A stretch of 64,000 nucleotides of DNA, from contig NZ_SMRT01000004.1 in the NCBI RefSeq assembly GCF_004354045.1, positions 310,001 through 374,000 on the forward strand, given 5' to 3'. The notes beneath the pieces were generated by a model that worked only from the letters and a program-made list of their open reading frames with translations, ran no database searches and was not told where the DNA came from. Positions 17,455 through 26,750 of this stretch are shown piece after piece (within the stretch, counting starts at the first letter, position 1; every line of letters begins with the position of its first letter). Source of the stretch: Paenibacillus piri. GTDB lineage: Bacteria; Bacillota; Bacilli; Paenibacillales; NBRC-103111. The position numbers were made by a program, and so were the translations under genes.

Positions 17455-18216
17455 TCACGTATTGAAGCTGAGCAGTAAGGATCTCACGACAAGGTACCAT
17501 CCGTCGACCAAAATGAACAGCAATATTTTAAAAGGAAGCGAGATCATGACGGGCGGCAGCATCATCATGCCCATTGCCATAAGCGTGCTCGATACGATCA
17601 TATCGATGACCAGGAACGGGATAAATATCATAAATCCCATCTGAAAAGCCGTTTTAAGTTCACTGATTGCATAGGCCGGAACCATTGCGGTCAGCGGTGT
17701 ATCCTCGACTCCTGTGGGAGGGTTCGCTTTGGAATAATCGAGAAACAGCTTCAGATCTTTTTGACGCGTATGCTCAAACATAAACTTTTTCATCGTAAGA
17801 GAAGCTTTCTCCAGCGCTGCCGTCTGCGTCAATTCGCCTTTCAGATAAGGCTGCAAGGCGGACTGATTTAATTCGCCCAACGTCGGCGCCATAATGAAAA
17901 AGGTCAGGAACAAGGCCAATCCGATCAACACCTGGTTAGGCGGCATTTGCTGGGTGCCCAATGAGGTCCGGACAAATCCGAGCACAATGATGATCCTCGT
18001 AAAGCTGGTCATTAAAATCAATATGGCCGGCGCGATGCTTAATATGGTAATCAGCAAAATGATATTAATCGTAGCGGAGGCTCCTCCCGCATTGCCGGAA
18101 GAACCGATATCAATATTAATTCCGGGAATCGGATCGGCCGCAAAAGCATGGGAGCCGAACAGCAGCATGACAGCGAACAAAGAGGCGGTGGTGATGGCGG
18201 TTGTCTTCCATTTCAT
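17455..18216 (-). CDS. fliP: Flagellar export gate protein FliP
   Basis: Main subunit of the FliPQR export pore. 253 residues with a cleavable signal peptide (about 1-26, ending FGSHAFA-A) and about four membrane segments. Signature stretches include SFTRIIIVLGFVRTSLGTQQ, PPNQVLIGLALFLTFFIM and MGMMMLPPVMISLPFKILLF. Its ATG overlaps the fliO stop by 4 bases. Confidence 0.97.
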   Translation of the reverse strand: MKWKTTAITTASLFAVMLLFGSHAFAADPIPGINIDIGSSGNAGGASATINIILLITILSIAPAILILMTSFTRIIIVLGFVRTSLGTQQMPPNQVLIGLALFLTFFIMAPTLGELNQSALQPYLKGELTQTAALEKASLTMKKFMFEHTRQKDLKLFLDYSKANPPTGVEDTPLTAMVPAYAISELKTAFQMGFMIFIPFLVIDMIVSSTLMAMGMMMLPPVMISLPFKILLFILVDGWYLVVRSLLLSFNT

Positions 18217-18869
18217 GTCTTATCACTCGTCCGATCCTGGTTCTTGTCATCCACCAGCAATTGTTCCATCATCTTCTTGCGGTCGGACAAATGCTGCATT
18301 TTATTATGGAATACTTGCTGAAAAGTTGCCGTCACATCGGATTCCTCGATTTGGATGTCGTCCTGTTCCCGCTTGTTCTTCCGTTTGCCCAACCACCCGC
18401 TTAACGTTTCGAAGCTGACCGTATTCATCGAGCTTGAGTTCGTCAGCATCTCGGTTATATAAGCGACTTCCTCGGCATCCTCGACTTTTTCAAGCAGCTG
18501 CACATTGTCGCCGACCCCGACGATATAGAGCGATCGGCCGATTTCGACCACTTGTATCGACTTGTTCGGCCCGAGCGGCAAGCCGCCCAGCGAACGTAAA
18601 GAGCGCCCAAATAAAAATTTATTTTTTTGCGAAAGAAACTTAACAATTACGAAAAATATTCCGATAATAAGAATAAGAAAGAAAATGACTTTGACGACCA
18701 TCCACATTGTATCGGCCGTGCTGCCCCCGGGATAACCGAACTCCGGTTTATCCGCAGGAAGCGGCTCCGCCGAGGCGCCGGATTCCCCGAAGCATATCAT
18801 CGAGAAACCGGCCGCTTGTATGACCCCCATAACGATCAGCGAACAAAGTCTGGTTATGAGTCTATTCAA
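18213..18869 (-). CDS. fliO: Flagellar biosynthesis protein FliO (FliZ)
   Basis: Assists assembly of the FliP ring. 218 residues: N-terminal signal/anchor (about 10-30), a periplasm-side stretch, a central membrane segment (about 53-74), and a cytoplasmic SH3-like part with GGLPLGPNKSIQVVEIGRSL, YIVGVGDNVQLLEKV, which is the conserved core of the family. The charged tail (150-218) is variable. Overlaps fliP by 4 bases; follows cheY. Confidence 0.9.
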   Translation of the reverse strand: MNRLITRLCSLIVMGVIQAAGFSMICFGESGASAEPLPADKPEFGYPGGSTADTMWMVVKVIFFLILIIGIFFVIVKFLSQKNKFLFGRSLRSLGGLPLGPNKSIQVVEIGRSLYIVGVGDNVQLLEKVEDAEEVAYITEMLTNSSSMNTVSFETLSGWLGKRKNKREQDDIQIEESDVTATFQQVFHNKMQHLSDRKKMMEQLLVDDKNQDRTSDKT

Positions 18870-18915
18870 GTTTCACATTCCTTTCGGTTTATGTCAGACT
18901 CTCCCCTCATCCGTA

Positions 18916-19278
18916 CTATCCCAACGTTTTCTTAATGGCTTCGATTACGCGATCGGCCTGGAACGGCTTGACGATGAAATCTTTGGCGCCGGCTTGAATG
19001 GCATCGATAACCATCGCCTGCTGCCCCATTGCGGAACACATAATAACTTTGGCGCCCGGGTCCAGCTTCTTAATTTCTTTCAAGGCTGCAATGCCGTCCA
19101 TTTCGGGCATCGTGATGTCCATTGTAATCAAATCGGGACGCACTTCTTTAAACTTCTCGATCGCTTGAGCGCCATCGTTGGCCTCGCCGCAAACTTCGTA
19201 TCCATTCTTGGTTAAAATATCGCGGATCATCATTCTCATAAAAGCAGCATCATCTACGATCAAAATTCGGTTTGCCAT
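18916..19278 (-). CDS. cheY: Chemotaxis response regulator CheY
   Basis: Single receiver domain of 120 residues that, when phosphorylated by CheA, binds FliM/FliY and changes flagellar rotation. Acidic pocket Asp9/Asp10, phospho-acceptor Asp54 (ITMDITMPEMDG) and the conserved Lys in FIVKPF are present; the switch residue region reads VIMCSAMG. Encoded between the switch gene fliY and fliO, as in B. subtilis. Confidence 0.97.
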   Translation of the reverse strand: MANRILIVDDAAFMRMMIRDILTKNGYEVCGEANDGAQAIEKFKEVRPDLITMDITMPEMDGIAALKEIKKLDPGAKVIMCSAMGQQAMVIDAIQAGAKDFIVKPFQADRVIEAIKKTLG

Positions 19279-19304
19279 GGGTAAACAGTCCTCCTAGGGG
19301 TTGA

Positions 19305-20558
19305 TTAGTATTGTAATTTTTGAATTCGATCCCACTGATTCACTATGTCTGTAACACGTACCCCAAAGTTTTCGTCAATTACGACAACCTCGCCTTTGGC
19401 GATCAGCTTGTTGTTGACCAAAATATCGACAGGTTCGCCCGCCAGCTTGTCCAGCTCGATAATGGAGCCTTGCGACAGCTCAAGAATATCTTTGATCACC
19501 TTATGCGTCCTGCCTAATTCGACAGTGACTTTAAGCGGAATATCCAGCAGCAAGTTCAGGTTCGTATCCTCGGCCGGCGTTAAGGAAGCAGGGGTAAAGC
19601 CTGCAAATTGAGCCGGCTGTACGTTGACATTTCGGATCGGGCCTGTTCCATAGGTTGCCGGTGCCGGAGGCTGCGGCGGCGGGTACATCGGCTGCTGGTA
19701 CATCGGTTGTTGGTACATGGGCTGCTGCGGCTGCTGATACATCGGCTGCGCATACGGATCCTGCATCGGCGGAGCTGCCGGAGGCTGCTGAGCCGGTGCC
19801 GGCGCTGCCGGAGGCTGCGTTGGCGCGGCTGCCGGAGCGGTTGCCGCTGCAGCTTCGTCCATCAGGTCCCCTCCGCCCATAAGCGTCGAGACCATATCTT
19901 TGGCAAAAGGAACCGGAAGCAGCTGCATGATGGTGGAATCAATCAAATCACCTATCGTTAGCCGGAACGATATTTTAATGAACACTTCTTCTGCCGGAAG
20001 CGCGTTGGTCCCTTCGCCCTCGGATAAATTAAGGATATCGATCCCCGGCGGAGAAATATTGACGAACCGGTTGAAAATGGTCGACATCGAAGTTGCCGAC
20101 GATCCCATCATTTGATTCATCGCTTCCTGCACGGCGCTTATATGAATCTCGGACAGCTCCGTGTTCTGGCCTGTTCCGTCACCGCCCATCATCAAATCGG
20201 CGATGACCTGCGCATCTCGGGTTTTAATGACCAGCAGGTTGGTGCCATGAAATCCGTCAACATAATTGACATGGACCGCCACATGAGGCTTCGGAAATTC
20301 CAAAACCAGTTCCTCTCTAGGAATGACGGATACTTTCGGCGTCGTAATATCCACCTTTTTGCCAAGCAATGTAGATAAAGCCGTTGCCGCACTGCCGAAT
20401 GTAATATTACCGATCTCGCCAAGCGCGTCCTGTTCCAGTGAAGACAGGAAGTCCTCCACATTTATTTCTCCGCTTATAGCGGCAGAGCTCTCGCCGGAAG
20501 ATTGCCTTAACAGTGCATCGATTTCCTCTTGGGACAAATAATCTCGGTTATTCGTCAT
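19305..20558 (-). CDS. fliY: Flagellar switch protein / CheY-P phosphatase FliY
   Basis: C-ring component that also dephosphorylates CheY-P. 417 residues: an N-terminal motif (LSQEEIDALL) shared with FliM, a CheC-like domain with two E-x-x-N helices (LGEIGNITFGSAATALS about 46-62 and VQEAMNQMMGSS about 150), a Pro/Gln/Tyr-rich linker (about 235-315) containing tandem QQPMY units, and a C-terminal FliN/SpoA domain (NLLLDIPLKVTVELG through VRVTDIVN). Start set at the ATG at 20558, nine bases after AAGGAG, which gives an 11-base overlap with fliM; an ATG two codons upstream is too close to the box. Confidence 0.95.
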   Translation of the reverse strand: MTNNRDYLSQEEIDALLRQSSGESSAAISGEINVEDFLSSLEQDALGEIGNITFGSAATALSTLLGKKVDITTPKVSVIPREELVLEFPKPHVAVHVNYVDGFHGTNLLVIKTRDAQVIADLMMGGDGTGQNTELSEIHISAVQEAMNQMMGSSATSMSTIFNRFVNISPPGIDILNLSEGEGTNALPAEEVFIKISFRLTIGDLIDSTIMQLLPVPFAKDMVSTLMGGGDLMDEAAAATAPAAAPTQPPAAPAPAQQPPAAPPMQDPYAQPMYQQPQQPMYQQPMYQQPMYPPPQPPAPATYGTGPIRNVNVQPAQFAGFTPASLTPAEDTNLNLLLDIPLKVTVELGRTHKVIKDILELSQGSIIELDKLAGEPVDILVNNKLIAKGEVVVIDENFGVRVTDIVNQWDRIQKLQY

Positions 20559-21546
20559 GTTCATCCGCTCCTTCGTTGACAATCTCCGTAATCTGTACCG
20601 CTAATTTTCCTCGACTCGTTCCCGGATTTCCGATAAATTTCAATCTTTCACCGATACGAATATGTAATAATTCCTCAACAGGCTTATTCAGAGCTATCAC
20701 ATCCCCGGTATTCAAGCTAAGAAACTCGCGGACCGAAATTTGCGATTCGCCCAATTCCGCAATGATCGGAAGCTTGGCCTTGTGTAATCGGGACTGCAAT
20801 GCCAATACCTCTTCAGGAGCGCTTGTTTTTTTCTGTGAAACGAACCAATGGTGGACCGACAATCGCGGCATGATCGGTTCAATAACAACGTGAGGGATAC
20901 ATAAATTGATCATGCCCGTCGTGTCACCGATCTTGGTGCTTAAAGAGATCAATGCAATCGTTTCATTCGGCGAAACAATCTGCATGAATTGCGGATTCGT
21001 TTCCAACGCTTCCAGGCGCGGGGAAAGATCTATAACCGTTTTCCACGCTTCCTGAAGGCTTTCAAACGCCCTGCTGAAAATTCGCTCCATGACGATGGTT
21101 TCAATCTCCGTCAACGCGTTGATCTTCGTAGGCGAGCTTCCCGCCCCGCCAAGCAGACGATCCAGCATAGCGAACGCTACGTTGGGATGTACCTCAAGCA
21201 CCATTCTTCCTTCCAAAGGCTCCGCTTCGAAAATGTTTAGAACTGTCATTTTTGGAATAGAGCGGATAAATTCATCATACGGCAATTGTTCGACTTGTAC
21301 CACATTTATTTGCACAAACGTGCGCAATTGGGCGGAAAAATATGTCGTTAAATAGCGGGCGAAATTTTCATGTATTCGTGTCAAGCTTCGAATGTGGTCC
21401 TTGGAAAAGCGAACCGCCCGTTTAAAATCATAAGCTCTTACTTTTTTCTGGGTGTCTTCCTTTTTAAGCTCTTCAGCATCCATCTCACCGGAGGATAACG
21501 CGGCCAACAAAGCGTCTATCTCATTCTGCGAAAGTACATCAACCAT
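20548..21546 (-). CDS. fliM: Flagellar motor switch protein FliM
   Basis: Middle part of the C-ring; its N-terminal helix binds CheY-P. 332 residues: CheY-binding peptide at the start (VDVLSQNEIDALLAAL), a central CheC-like domain without phosphatase residues (about 45-230), and a C-terminal SpoA domain (about 245-320). Typical stretches are FARYLTTYFSAQLRT and RLLGGAG. Start set at the ATG at 21546, five bases after GGAGGTG; a TTG seven codons upstream overlaps that box. Confidence 0.96.
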   Translation of the reverse strand: MVDVLSQNEIDALLAALSSGEMDAEELKKEDTQKKVRAYDFKRAVRFSKDHIRSLTRIHENFARYLTTYFSAQLRTFVQINVVQVEQLPYDEFIRSIPKMTVLNIFEAEPLEGRMVLEVHPNVAFAMLDRLLGGAGSSPTKINALTEIETIVMERIFSRAFESLQEAWKTVIDLSPRLEALETNPQFMQIVSPNETIALISLSTKIGDTTGMINLCIPHVVIEPIMPRLSVHHWFVSQKKTSAPEEVLALQSRLHKAKLPIIAELGESQISVREFLSLNTGDVIALNKPVEELLHIRIGERLKFIGNPGTSRGKLAVQITEIVNEGADEHDE

Positions 21547-21582
21547 TACGTCACCTCCCTCACACAAATTGTTTTTTTACAA

Positions 21583-22059
21583 TTATTGAAGCACGCTGTC
21601 CGTAATCCAAATTTGTTTAATTTTTCCCGCGGACAACAATGAGTTCATTTTATTCATAAGGGCCGAAGTCAGATTATCCAAGCCTTTGCTGCCTTGTACC
21701 TGCTCTGGCGTCATATCGGAGAGCGTCTGTACGATAATGGCTTTCATTTTGAAATCCAGCTTTTCAAATTCATCCTTGGCCTTCGGATTTTCCAATTCAA
21801 TGGCGAAGCTTGCCTTAATAAATCTGTTATTGGTAGCAAGATTCGTCAAAATATCTTTTAAAATAACGGTGTTGGCCTTAGTCTCATCGGGTGAAAGCTT
21901 CTTAGCCTGCTTGACTTCCTTGGCCGAGTTTTGCGCCAGCTCCTGTGGACTCGAGCTTGCTTTATCCATATAATTCCACAATACGAATGCCGCTGTTAAT
22001 ATTAAGGTTATAGCTATAAGAATCGCAACCACTAACAAAAAAATTTTACTTTTTAACAA
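21583..22059 (-). CDS. fliL: Flagellar basal body-associated protein FliL
   Basis: Inner-membrane protein that surrounds the stator and helps torque generation. 158 residues: a short cytoplasmic start, one membrane helix (about 6-30), a variable linker, and the FliL stomatin-like domain with TVILKDILTNLATN, FIKASFAIELENPKAK and a C-terminal IWITDSVLQ. The start is TTG at 22059 after GGAGGGG; it abuts the flbD stop. Confidence 0.92.
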   Translation of the reverse strand: MLKSKIFLLVVAILIAITLILTAAFVLWNYMDKASSSPQELAQNSAKEVKQAKKLSPDETKANTVILKDILTNLATNNRFIKASFAIELENPKAKDEFEKLDFKMKAIIVQTLSDMTPEQVQGSKGLDNLTSALMNKMNSLLSAGKIKQIWITDSVLQ

Positions 22060-22281
22060 CTACAACCCCTCCGAATCCAAACTCTTTATTGTTCCGGCAA
22101 CCGCACCGATGGATATCATATATTCCGTAATTAGCCGGACTACTTCTTTTTCTGGCTCCAGCACGGTAATTTTTTTGCTTGTGACCAACGTGATCATCGT
22201 GTCGGGCGTTTCTTCGATAGATTCAACGAGCAGCGCATTAACGGTAATGCCCTTCCCATTGAGGCGGGTCAGTCGAATCAT
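22060..22281 (-). CDS. swrD: FlbD/SwrD family small flagellar protein
   Basis: 73 residues, FlbD family (MIRLTRLNGKGITVNALLVE, then a TPDTMITLVTSKKITVLE strand pair). The B. subtilis homologue SwrD (YlzI) raises flagellar torque needed for swarming. No membrane segment. It lies between the hook gene and fliL as in B. subtilis and abuts fliL without spacing, so the two are probably made together; both act on stator function. Confidence 0.9.
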   Translation of the reverse strand: MIRLTRLNGKGITVNALLVESIEETPDTMITLVTSKKITVLEPEKEVVRLITEYMISIGAVAGTIKSLDSEGL

Positions 22282-22339
22282 GAATAGCCTCCATTTTGGA
22301 AAATTAGGGGAGCTGCGACCCTCCCCCGTCTATTCTAAA

Positions 22340-23176
22340 CTACTGCTTCAAATTAACGACTTCCTGCAAAATTTGGTCGGACGTGGTGATGATCCGCGAG
22401 TTGGCCTGGAATGCGCGCTGGGCGATGATCATCTCCGTAAATTCGGCCGTCAAATCAACGTTCGACATTTCCAACTGTCCGGCAACAATCGCACCTGTAC
22501 CTGCAGCAGGATCGTTAGCGAACCGAATCTCTCCGGAAACCGGCGCGCCGGCGTCATTGGAGTTGGGAGTTTGACGGTACAAGTTTCCCCCCACCTTTTC
22601 CAAACCGGACGGATTCGCCACTTTGCCGATCCCTATGAAAACGCCCGAATTGGTTGTGTTCCCTACATCGTCGACAGTAATAATCTCACCCGCATTTGAA
22701 ATGGAATAGGCTGTAACATTGCCGATGTTATCCAAATCGATTATCGCGTTATCTTGACTGAGTACATACAATCCGTCCGAGGTTACCAGCTGATTGTTCG
22801 CATCAAACGAGAAATTACCCGCACGTGTCAAGAACGGCTCCCCGGTACCGGGGGTCGGCGAAACGAGGAAAAATCCGTCGCCGTCAATCCGCAAATCCGT
22901 AGGAACGTTCGTCGTCATCGCGCTGCCCGGCGTATGTATCGTGTCGATCGCGCTGACCGATACGCCCAAACCGATTTGCTTGGCATTTACCCCGCCTTTG
23001 GTCCCGTCTATAGAAGGCGTTACGCCGGCGACCGTTTGGCTCAAAATATCTTTGAACATGACGCGTCCGCCCTTGAATCCGACCGTGTTCACGTTAGCGA
23101 TATTGTTGCCGATTACGTCCAGTTTCGTCTGAAACCCTCTCATACCGGATACGCCGGAATATAGAGATCTAAGCAT
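22340..23176 (-). CDS. flgE: Flagellar hook protein FlgE (FlgG-like short form)
   Basis: Polymerises into the hook outside the cell. 278 residues with the rod/hook N-terminal heptad region (MLRSLYSGVSGMRGFQTKLD, then NNIANVNTVGFKG), a middle domain (DLRIDGDGFFLV, about 95-105) and a C-terminal helix (LTAEFTEMIIAQRAFQANSR through ILQEVVNLKQ). The Bacillus hook protein is short like this and was earlier labelled FlgG; the position after flgD and fliK supports hook rather than distal rod. Start moved to the ATG at 23176, nine bases after GGGAGG. Confidence 0.88.
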   Translation of the reverse strand: MLRSLYSGVSGMRGFQTKLDVIGNNIANVNTVGFKGGRVMFKDILSQTVAGVTPSIDGTKGGVNAKQIGLGVSVSAIDTIHTPGSAMTTNVPTDLRIDGDGFFLVSPTPGTGEPFLTRAGNFSFDANNQLVTSDGLYVLSQDNAIIDLDNIGNVTAYSISNAGEIITVDDVGNTTNSGVFIGIGKVANPSGLEKVGGNLYRQTPNSNDAGAPVSGEIRFANDPAAGTGAIVAGQLEMSNVDLTAEFTEMIIAQRAFQANSRIITTSDQILQEVVNLKQ

Positions 23177-23261
23177 AAACAATTGCCTCCCACTAAGTAA
23201 TTAGTCTTGGTTGCTTCAGTCGTTCCGCAACCACGGGCTTCCTTATTCAGGTCCGGCCCCG

Positions 23262-23639
23262 CTACGAAATAATAACTGCGCTGTCAATTTGCGTGAACAA
23301 GTTGTCCTTCATGGACGCTTCATCCAGGGCAGTAACGACGGTTCTGTTCTTAATATTGACAATGAGCGCGGTGTTGTTGATCAGCATCAGCGAATCTTTC
23401 GCCCCTTTGGAAGCGGCTTTATCGATAGCCGACTCAATTTTGGCCAGCTGCTCGGGCATAAACTCAATACCGCGTTGACGCAGCCTTTGCTCGGCATGAT
23501 GACTGAAGCGTACCAGCTCATTTTGCAGTACTTGTTGAAACGATCCTTCCTTTTTGGGAGCCGAAGCATCGTTTCGAATTAACGGCTGGTTCCTTATCGC
23601 GCCAGGATACAGCTGTCCGACAGAAATCCGCTCGGTCAT
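23262..23639 (-). CDS. Flagellar operon protein, TIGR02530 family
   Basis: 125 residues, soluble, no membrane segment. The core (FQQVLQNELVRFSHHAEQRL, then RQRGIEFMPEQLAKIESAID, IDKAASKGAKDSLMLINNTA) matches a family found only in flagellar operons of Firmicutes and relatives, located between flgD and the hook gene. Exact role not established. Its ATG overlaps the flgD stop by 4 bases, so it is probably translated with the hook cap. Confidence 0.85.
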   Translation of the reverse strand: MTERISVGQLYPGAIRNQPLIRNDASAPKKEGSFQQVLQNELVRFSHHAEQRLRQRGIEFMPEQLAKIESAIDKAASKGAKDSLMLINNTALIVNIKNRTVVTALDEASMKDNLFTQIDSAVIIS

Positions 23640-24142
23640 GGCTTAGCCTCCGGACTCGGATTCGGGGTTGTATCCGGGCTCGGGTTCGCCGCCGGCGTCG
23701 GATTCGTAATCGCCGAAATGCGATCCAGTCCGATCTGTTCCCCTTTGACGACCGCATATTGTCCGTCCGATTTTACGATAATCGATTCGACGACGCCGTT
23801 TTTCACGATTGGATTATTGCTGTCGCTCGATACCGTCGTCCATGAGATTTCTTTGCCGATCAAACCTGAGGCGAACCCTAGCGTTTGGCGGAGCTGCTTC
23901 ATTTCCGTGTTTAAATTCGTCAGCTGCTCGACCGATGTAAACTGTGCCATTTGAGCGATAAATTCTTTATCCTGCAGCGGCTCCATCGGGTCCTGATTTC
24001 TGAGCTGCGCCATTAAAATTTTTAAAAACTCATCCTTGCCCAGCTTGCCGGCATCTTCCTTTTTGACCGCACCGGCATTCTCGATGTTTTTCTTCGCGTA
24101 ATACGGGTATACGTTTTTGGTGCTGATTGGTGAATCAGACAT
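23636..24142 (-). CDS. flgD: Hook-capping protein FlgD
   Basis: Scaffold cap needed for hook polymerisation; exported early. 168 residues: conserved N-terminus (LGKDEFLKILMAQLRNQDPM, then EPLQDKEFIAQMAQFTSVEQ) and a shortened C-terminal beta region. The last 25 residues are a low-complexity N-P-S/T-P-rich tail. It lacks the full Ig-like domain of enterobacterial FlgD, as in other Bacilli. Overlaps the next gene by 4 bases. Confidence 0.92.
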   Translation of the reverse strand: MSDSPISTKNVYPYYAKKNIENAGAVKKEDAGKLGKDEFLKILMAQLRNQDPMEPLQDKEFIAQMAQFTSVEQLTNLNTEMKQLRQTLGFASGLIGKEISWTTVSSDSNNPIVKNGVVESIIVKSDGQYAVVKGEQIGLDRISAITNPTPAANPSPDTTPNPSPEAKP

Positions 24143-24191
24143 TTGTTCACCTCCTGCTCATGTTACACGGCCGAACCGTCTTCATCCTGCA

Positions 24192-25775
24192 TTAAACCGT
24201 CGTATCGATGGAAGCTTGTCCGGAACGAATCGTAACCGGCGATGTTCTGGCCGCCTCTTGCGCGATAGCTTCTTCCAGGGTCAAGCTTTTCTCGGCTCCG
24301 TTTCCTTTGGACTGCTTGCCCGGCTGCTGCGATTGCTGCTGCCGCTGTTCCTGAAACAGACCGGATTGGAACGATTGGGATTGGGTAACTTCAATTTTTT
24401 CCACCTGGATGCCTTGGTTTTGCAGCGTGCTCCGCAGCTGCGACAATTGGCTTTCCAGCATTTCTTTGCCCAATGTGCTTTCGGCCATAAATTGGGCGAT
24501 CAGTTGGCCATGATGAATCGTTAGCCTTACGTCAACCTGCCCCAGGTGCTGCGGGTACAAGGAAAGCCTTGCTTCCGTAACGCCGTCTGGGTGGGCATCC
24601 AGCGTGAACGACTTGACCACGAACTGAGTCATATCGTCAGCAAACGTAGGCGCATGCATGATTAATACCGGCGGTTTAACCAGCTGATCAACGGATTGAA
24701 CATGTTTTAGAAATTCATGCATTGGCATAACGTTATTATCCGATGTCATATCAGCGATGTTTTCCTGCAACGGCTCGAATAACGGCGTATCCGCAATGAT
24801 CTTGTCTACCTTAACGATAGGCGGCAATGCCTTGGCGGCCAAAAACTCCAGCTTTGGACTTACGGCTGCTATATTCAATTGAACGGGGACGTCCGCAGCT
24901 TTTTTGCCCTCGTTCGCCGACGCCGCCATACTGCCGGAAGGACGGCCGGTAACAGTCAACGGCACAGCAGGTACAATGACAGTGCGGTCGGCCGCGGATT
25001 GTTTGGGAACGACCGCTTGCTCCTGAGCTGAAATCAACGGAGCCAGTACTTGCGGAAGCTCTGCCGCGACTTTTTGTATGGTCTTTCCGTTGATCGGGTC
25101 CGCAACTTGCGCCGTGTCGCCGTTTTTCAGAAGCTGTCTGAATGCATCCAGCAGTTCACGGGCTTCTGCGCCGGAAATCTGCTTTAAGTCGGTTGCGGGA
25201 ATATCTGATGCTTCAGAGGCCGCTGCGTTGTTTAGCGGAACGAATAGCTGCGGGTTCAACCGGCTGCCGCTTGCCAGGTGCTCTTCATCTGCTGCCTGAA
25301 CCGGTACCAAGCTTCCGCTATTTTCCGAATCTTCGGACGCGGAATCCGCCGCTTCATTAACCGGTTGAGCTTGAAGCTGCAGCAGAGCTTGAATTTGCAT
25401 CAGCCAAGCCTGCATATCCGGGCTGTTCAATACATCGTCGGCTTCTTTCGCATCGGCATCGAGCAGGTTGGTTAAAGCGTCCAGCTGCTTCAAAGTATCG
25501 TCCATACTCGGCTCCGAGCTCGCCGTCGTATCGATTTTCAAGGCCGCCATTAACTGAACTAAAGCGTTTAGGCCGTTAAGCGATAATGCGGAACCTGTCT
25601 GGCTTCCATCCACCGTACCAACCAACAGCCCGTTCAATGTCGTTGAAAAGCCAGGAGTCGGTTGACCGGTCAAAGCGTTCGCAGCAGCCGCTGCAGCTCC
25701 GTTCCCATTGGCGCCGCCTGTCGAGCCGGACGTTGTTACAGATGCGATGACGGGAGACTGTACTTGAATATCCAT
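24192..25775 (-). CDS. fliK: Flagellar hook-length control protein FliK
   Basis: Exported molecular ruler that makes FlhB switch specificity when the hook is complete. 527 residues: a long, poorly conserved Ala/Gln/Ser-rich N-terminal ruler region (1-380) and a conserved C-terminal domain (about 385-470) with EARLSLYPQHLGQVDVRLTI, GQLIAQFMAES and LRSTLQNQGIQVEKIEV. A Gln-rich tail follows (QEQRQQQSQQPGKQSKGN). Located between the YlxF-like gene and flgD. A second FliK-like protein is encoded at 47522-49525. Confidence 0.93.
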   Translation of the reverse strand: MDIQVQSPVIASVTTSGSTGGANGNGAAAAAANALTGQPTPGFSTTLNGLLVGTVDGSQTGSALSLNGLNALVQLMAALKIDTTASSEPSMDDTLKQLDALTNLLDADAKEADDVLNSPDMQAWLMQIQALLQLQAQPVNEAADSASEDSENSGSLVPVQAADEEHLASGSRLNPQLFVPLNNAAASEASDIPATDLKQISGAEARELLDAFRQLLKNGDTAQVADPINGKTIQKVAAELPQVLAPLISAQEQAVVPKQSAADRTVIVPAVPLTVTGRPSGSMAASANEGKKAADVPVQLNIAAVSPKLEFLAAKALPPIVKVDKIIADTPLFEPLQENIADMTSDNNVMPMHEFLKHVQSVDQLVKPPVLIMHAPTFADDMTQFVVKSFTLDAHPDGVTEARLSLYPQHLGQVDVRLTIHHGQLIAQFMAESTLGKEMLESQLSQLRSTLQNQGIQVEKIEVTQSQSFQSGLFQEQRQQQSQQPGKQSKGNGAEKSLTLEEAIAQEAARTSPVTIRSGQASIDTTV

Positions 25776-25798
25776 GTTTTTTCACCTCCTTTCATAAA

Positions 25799-26722
25799 TT
25801 ATTGAGCCAGGCGGGCAGAAATTAATGCTGCCGTTTCCTTGGATTGGTCGGCGATAGCGGTAATTATTTTAGAACGTCCCGCATTGTCCATCGAGCTTAA
25901 AATGGAAATTACTTTTTCCGGATTCGTATTCTGCATTTCCATCAGGACGGTGGCCGCGCTTTTCGGCGTCATGTTGGCAAAGGTCGTGCCCAAATCGTCT
26001 TTGCTCAGCTTCTGGGTATTCGAATTCGGCGCCGCCTGCTGCTTCAACCTCTCCTGAAGGGCGGCAATCTGCTGATCCTTCGCGGTAGTTAAATCCTTCA
26101 GAGCGATCGAAGCTTCAGCCGCTTTTTTCGGATCCATCTTTTCCAAAATTTTGACCCGCTCATCCGTCTTCATCATATTAAGAACGAGCACCATCTCGCC
26201 ATTCGTCAAGTTTTCCATAATCGGCGCCGCTTTGGACGGAGACATTTTTGCATACAACGATGCCAGCTGTTGAATTTTTGTCGTATATTCGTCATCCGTT
26301 TGCTGCTTCGATTTCATCTGCTCTTCCAGCGTACTGTTTTTAAGCTGAAGCTCTTTGATCGTTTGATCTCTTTGCTGGATGATCGAATCCGATTTAGCCA
26401 ACTCCTGTTCCTTTTGATCCGGCTTTGCGCCCGGCGTCTGATTCGTTTCCGCAGCATTCGCGGCGGAAGCCGGGGCATCGGGCTGAGCGGATTTATCCGG
26501 GTTTTTGGACTCCTCCGCTTTCAATTTGGGATCAGGTATAACCTTATTGATCACCGGTACTTTTTGGGCCGCCCGAAGAACGTTATTCATGACGTCATAG
26601 TCGAAAATCGTCAGCAGCACCCCCAGCAGTACAGCTGTAAACACAAATGGGATGAGAAACCATATAAGAAACCGTTCCATTGCGCCATACGAGGGGTTAT
26701 CTTCAACTTCCATATCTGCCAT
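25799..26722 (-). CDS. YlxF/MotE-like coiled-coil membrane protein of the fla operon
   Basis: 307 residues: one membrane helix (about 20-42), a linker, a coiled coil (about 105-150), and a region with two repeats of an MgtE N-terminal-like helical fold (KMSPSKAAPIMENLTNGEMV and FANMTPKSAATVLMEMQNTN). Family proteins of this type include MotE, a FliG-like chaperone of stator proteins in other bacteria, and YlxF in B. subtilis. The position between fliJ and fliK matches ylxF. Start set at the ATG at 26722 after GGAGGTG. Confidence 0.8.
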   Translation of the reverse strand: MADMEVEDNPSYGAMERFLIWFLIPFVFTAVLLGVLLTIFDYDVMNNVLRAAQKVPVINKVIPDPKLKAEESKNPDKSAQPDAPASAANAAETNQTPGAKPDQKEQELAKSDSIIQQRDQTIKELQLKNSTLEEQMKSKQQTDDEYTTKIQQLASLYAKMSPSKAAPIMENLTNGEMVLVLNMMKTDERVKILEKMDPKKAAEASIALKDLTTAKDQQIAALQERLKQQAAPNSNTQKLSKDDLGTTFANMTPKSAATVLMEMQNTNPEKVISILSSMDNAGRSKIITAIADQSKETAALISARLAQ

Positions 26723-26750
26723 TACCGTCACCTCCCTGTATCGTCAGGCT

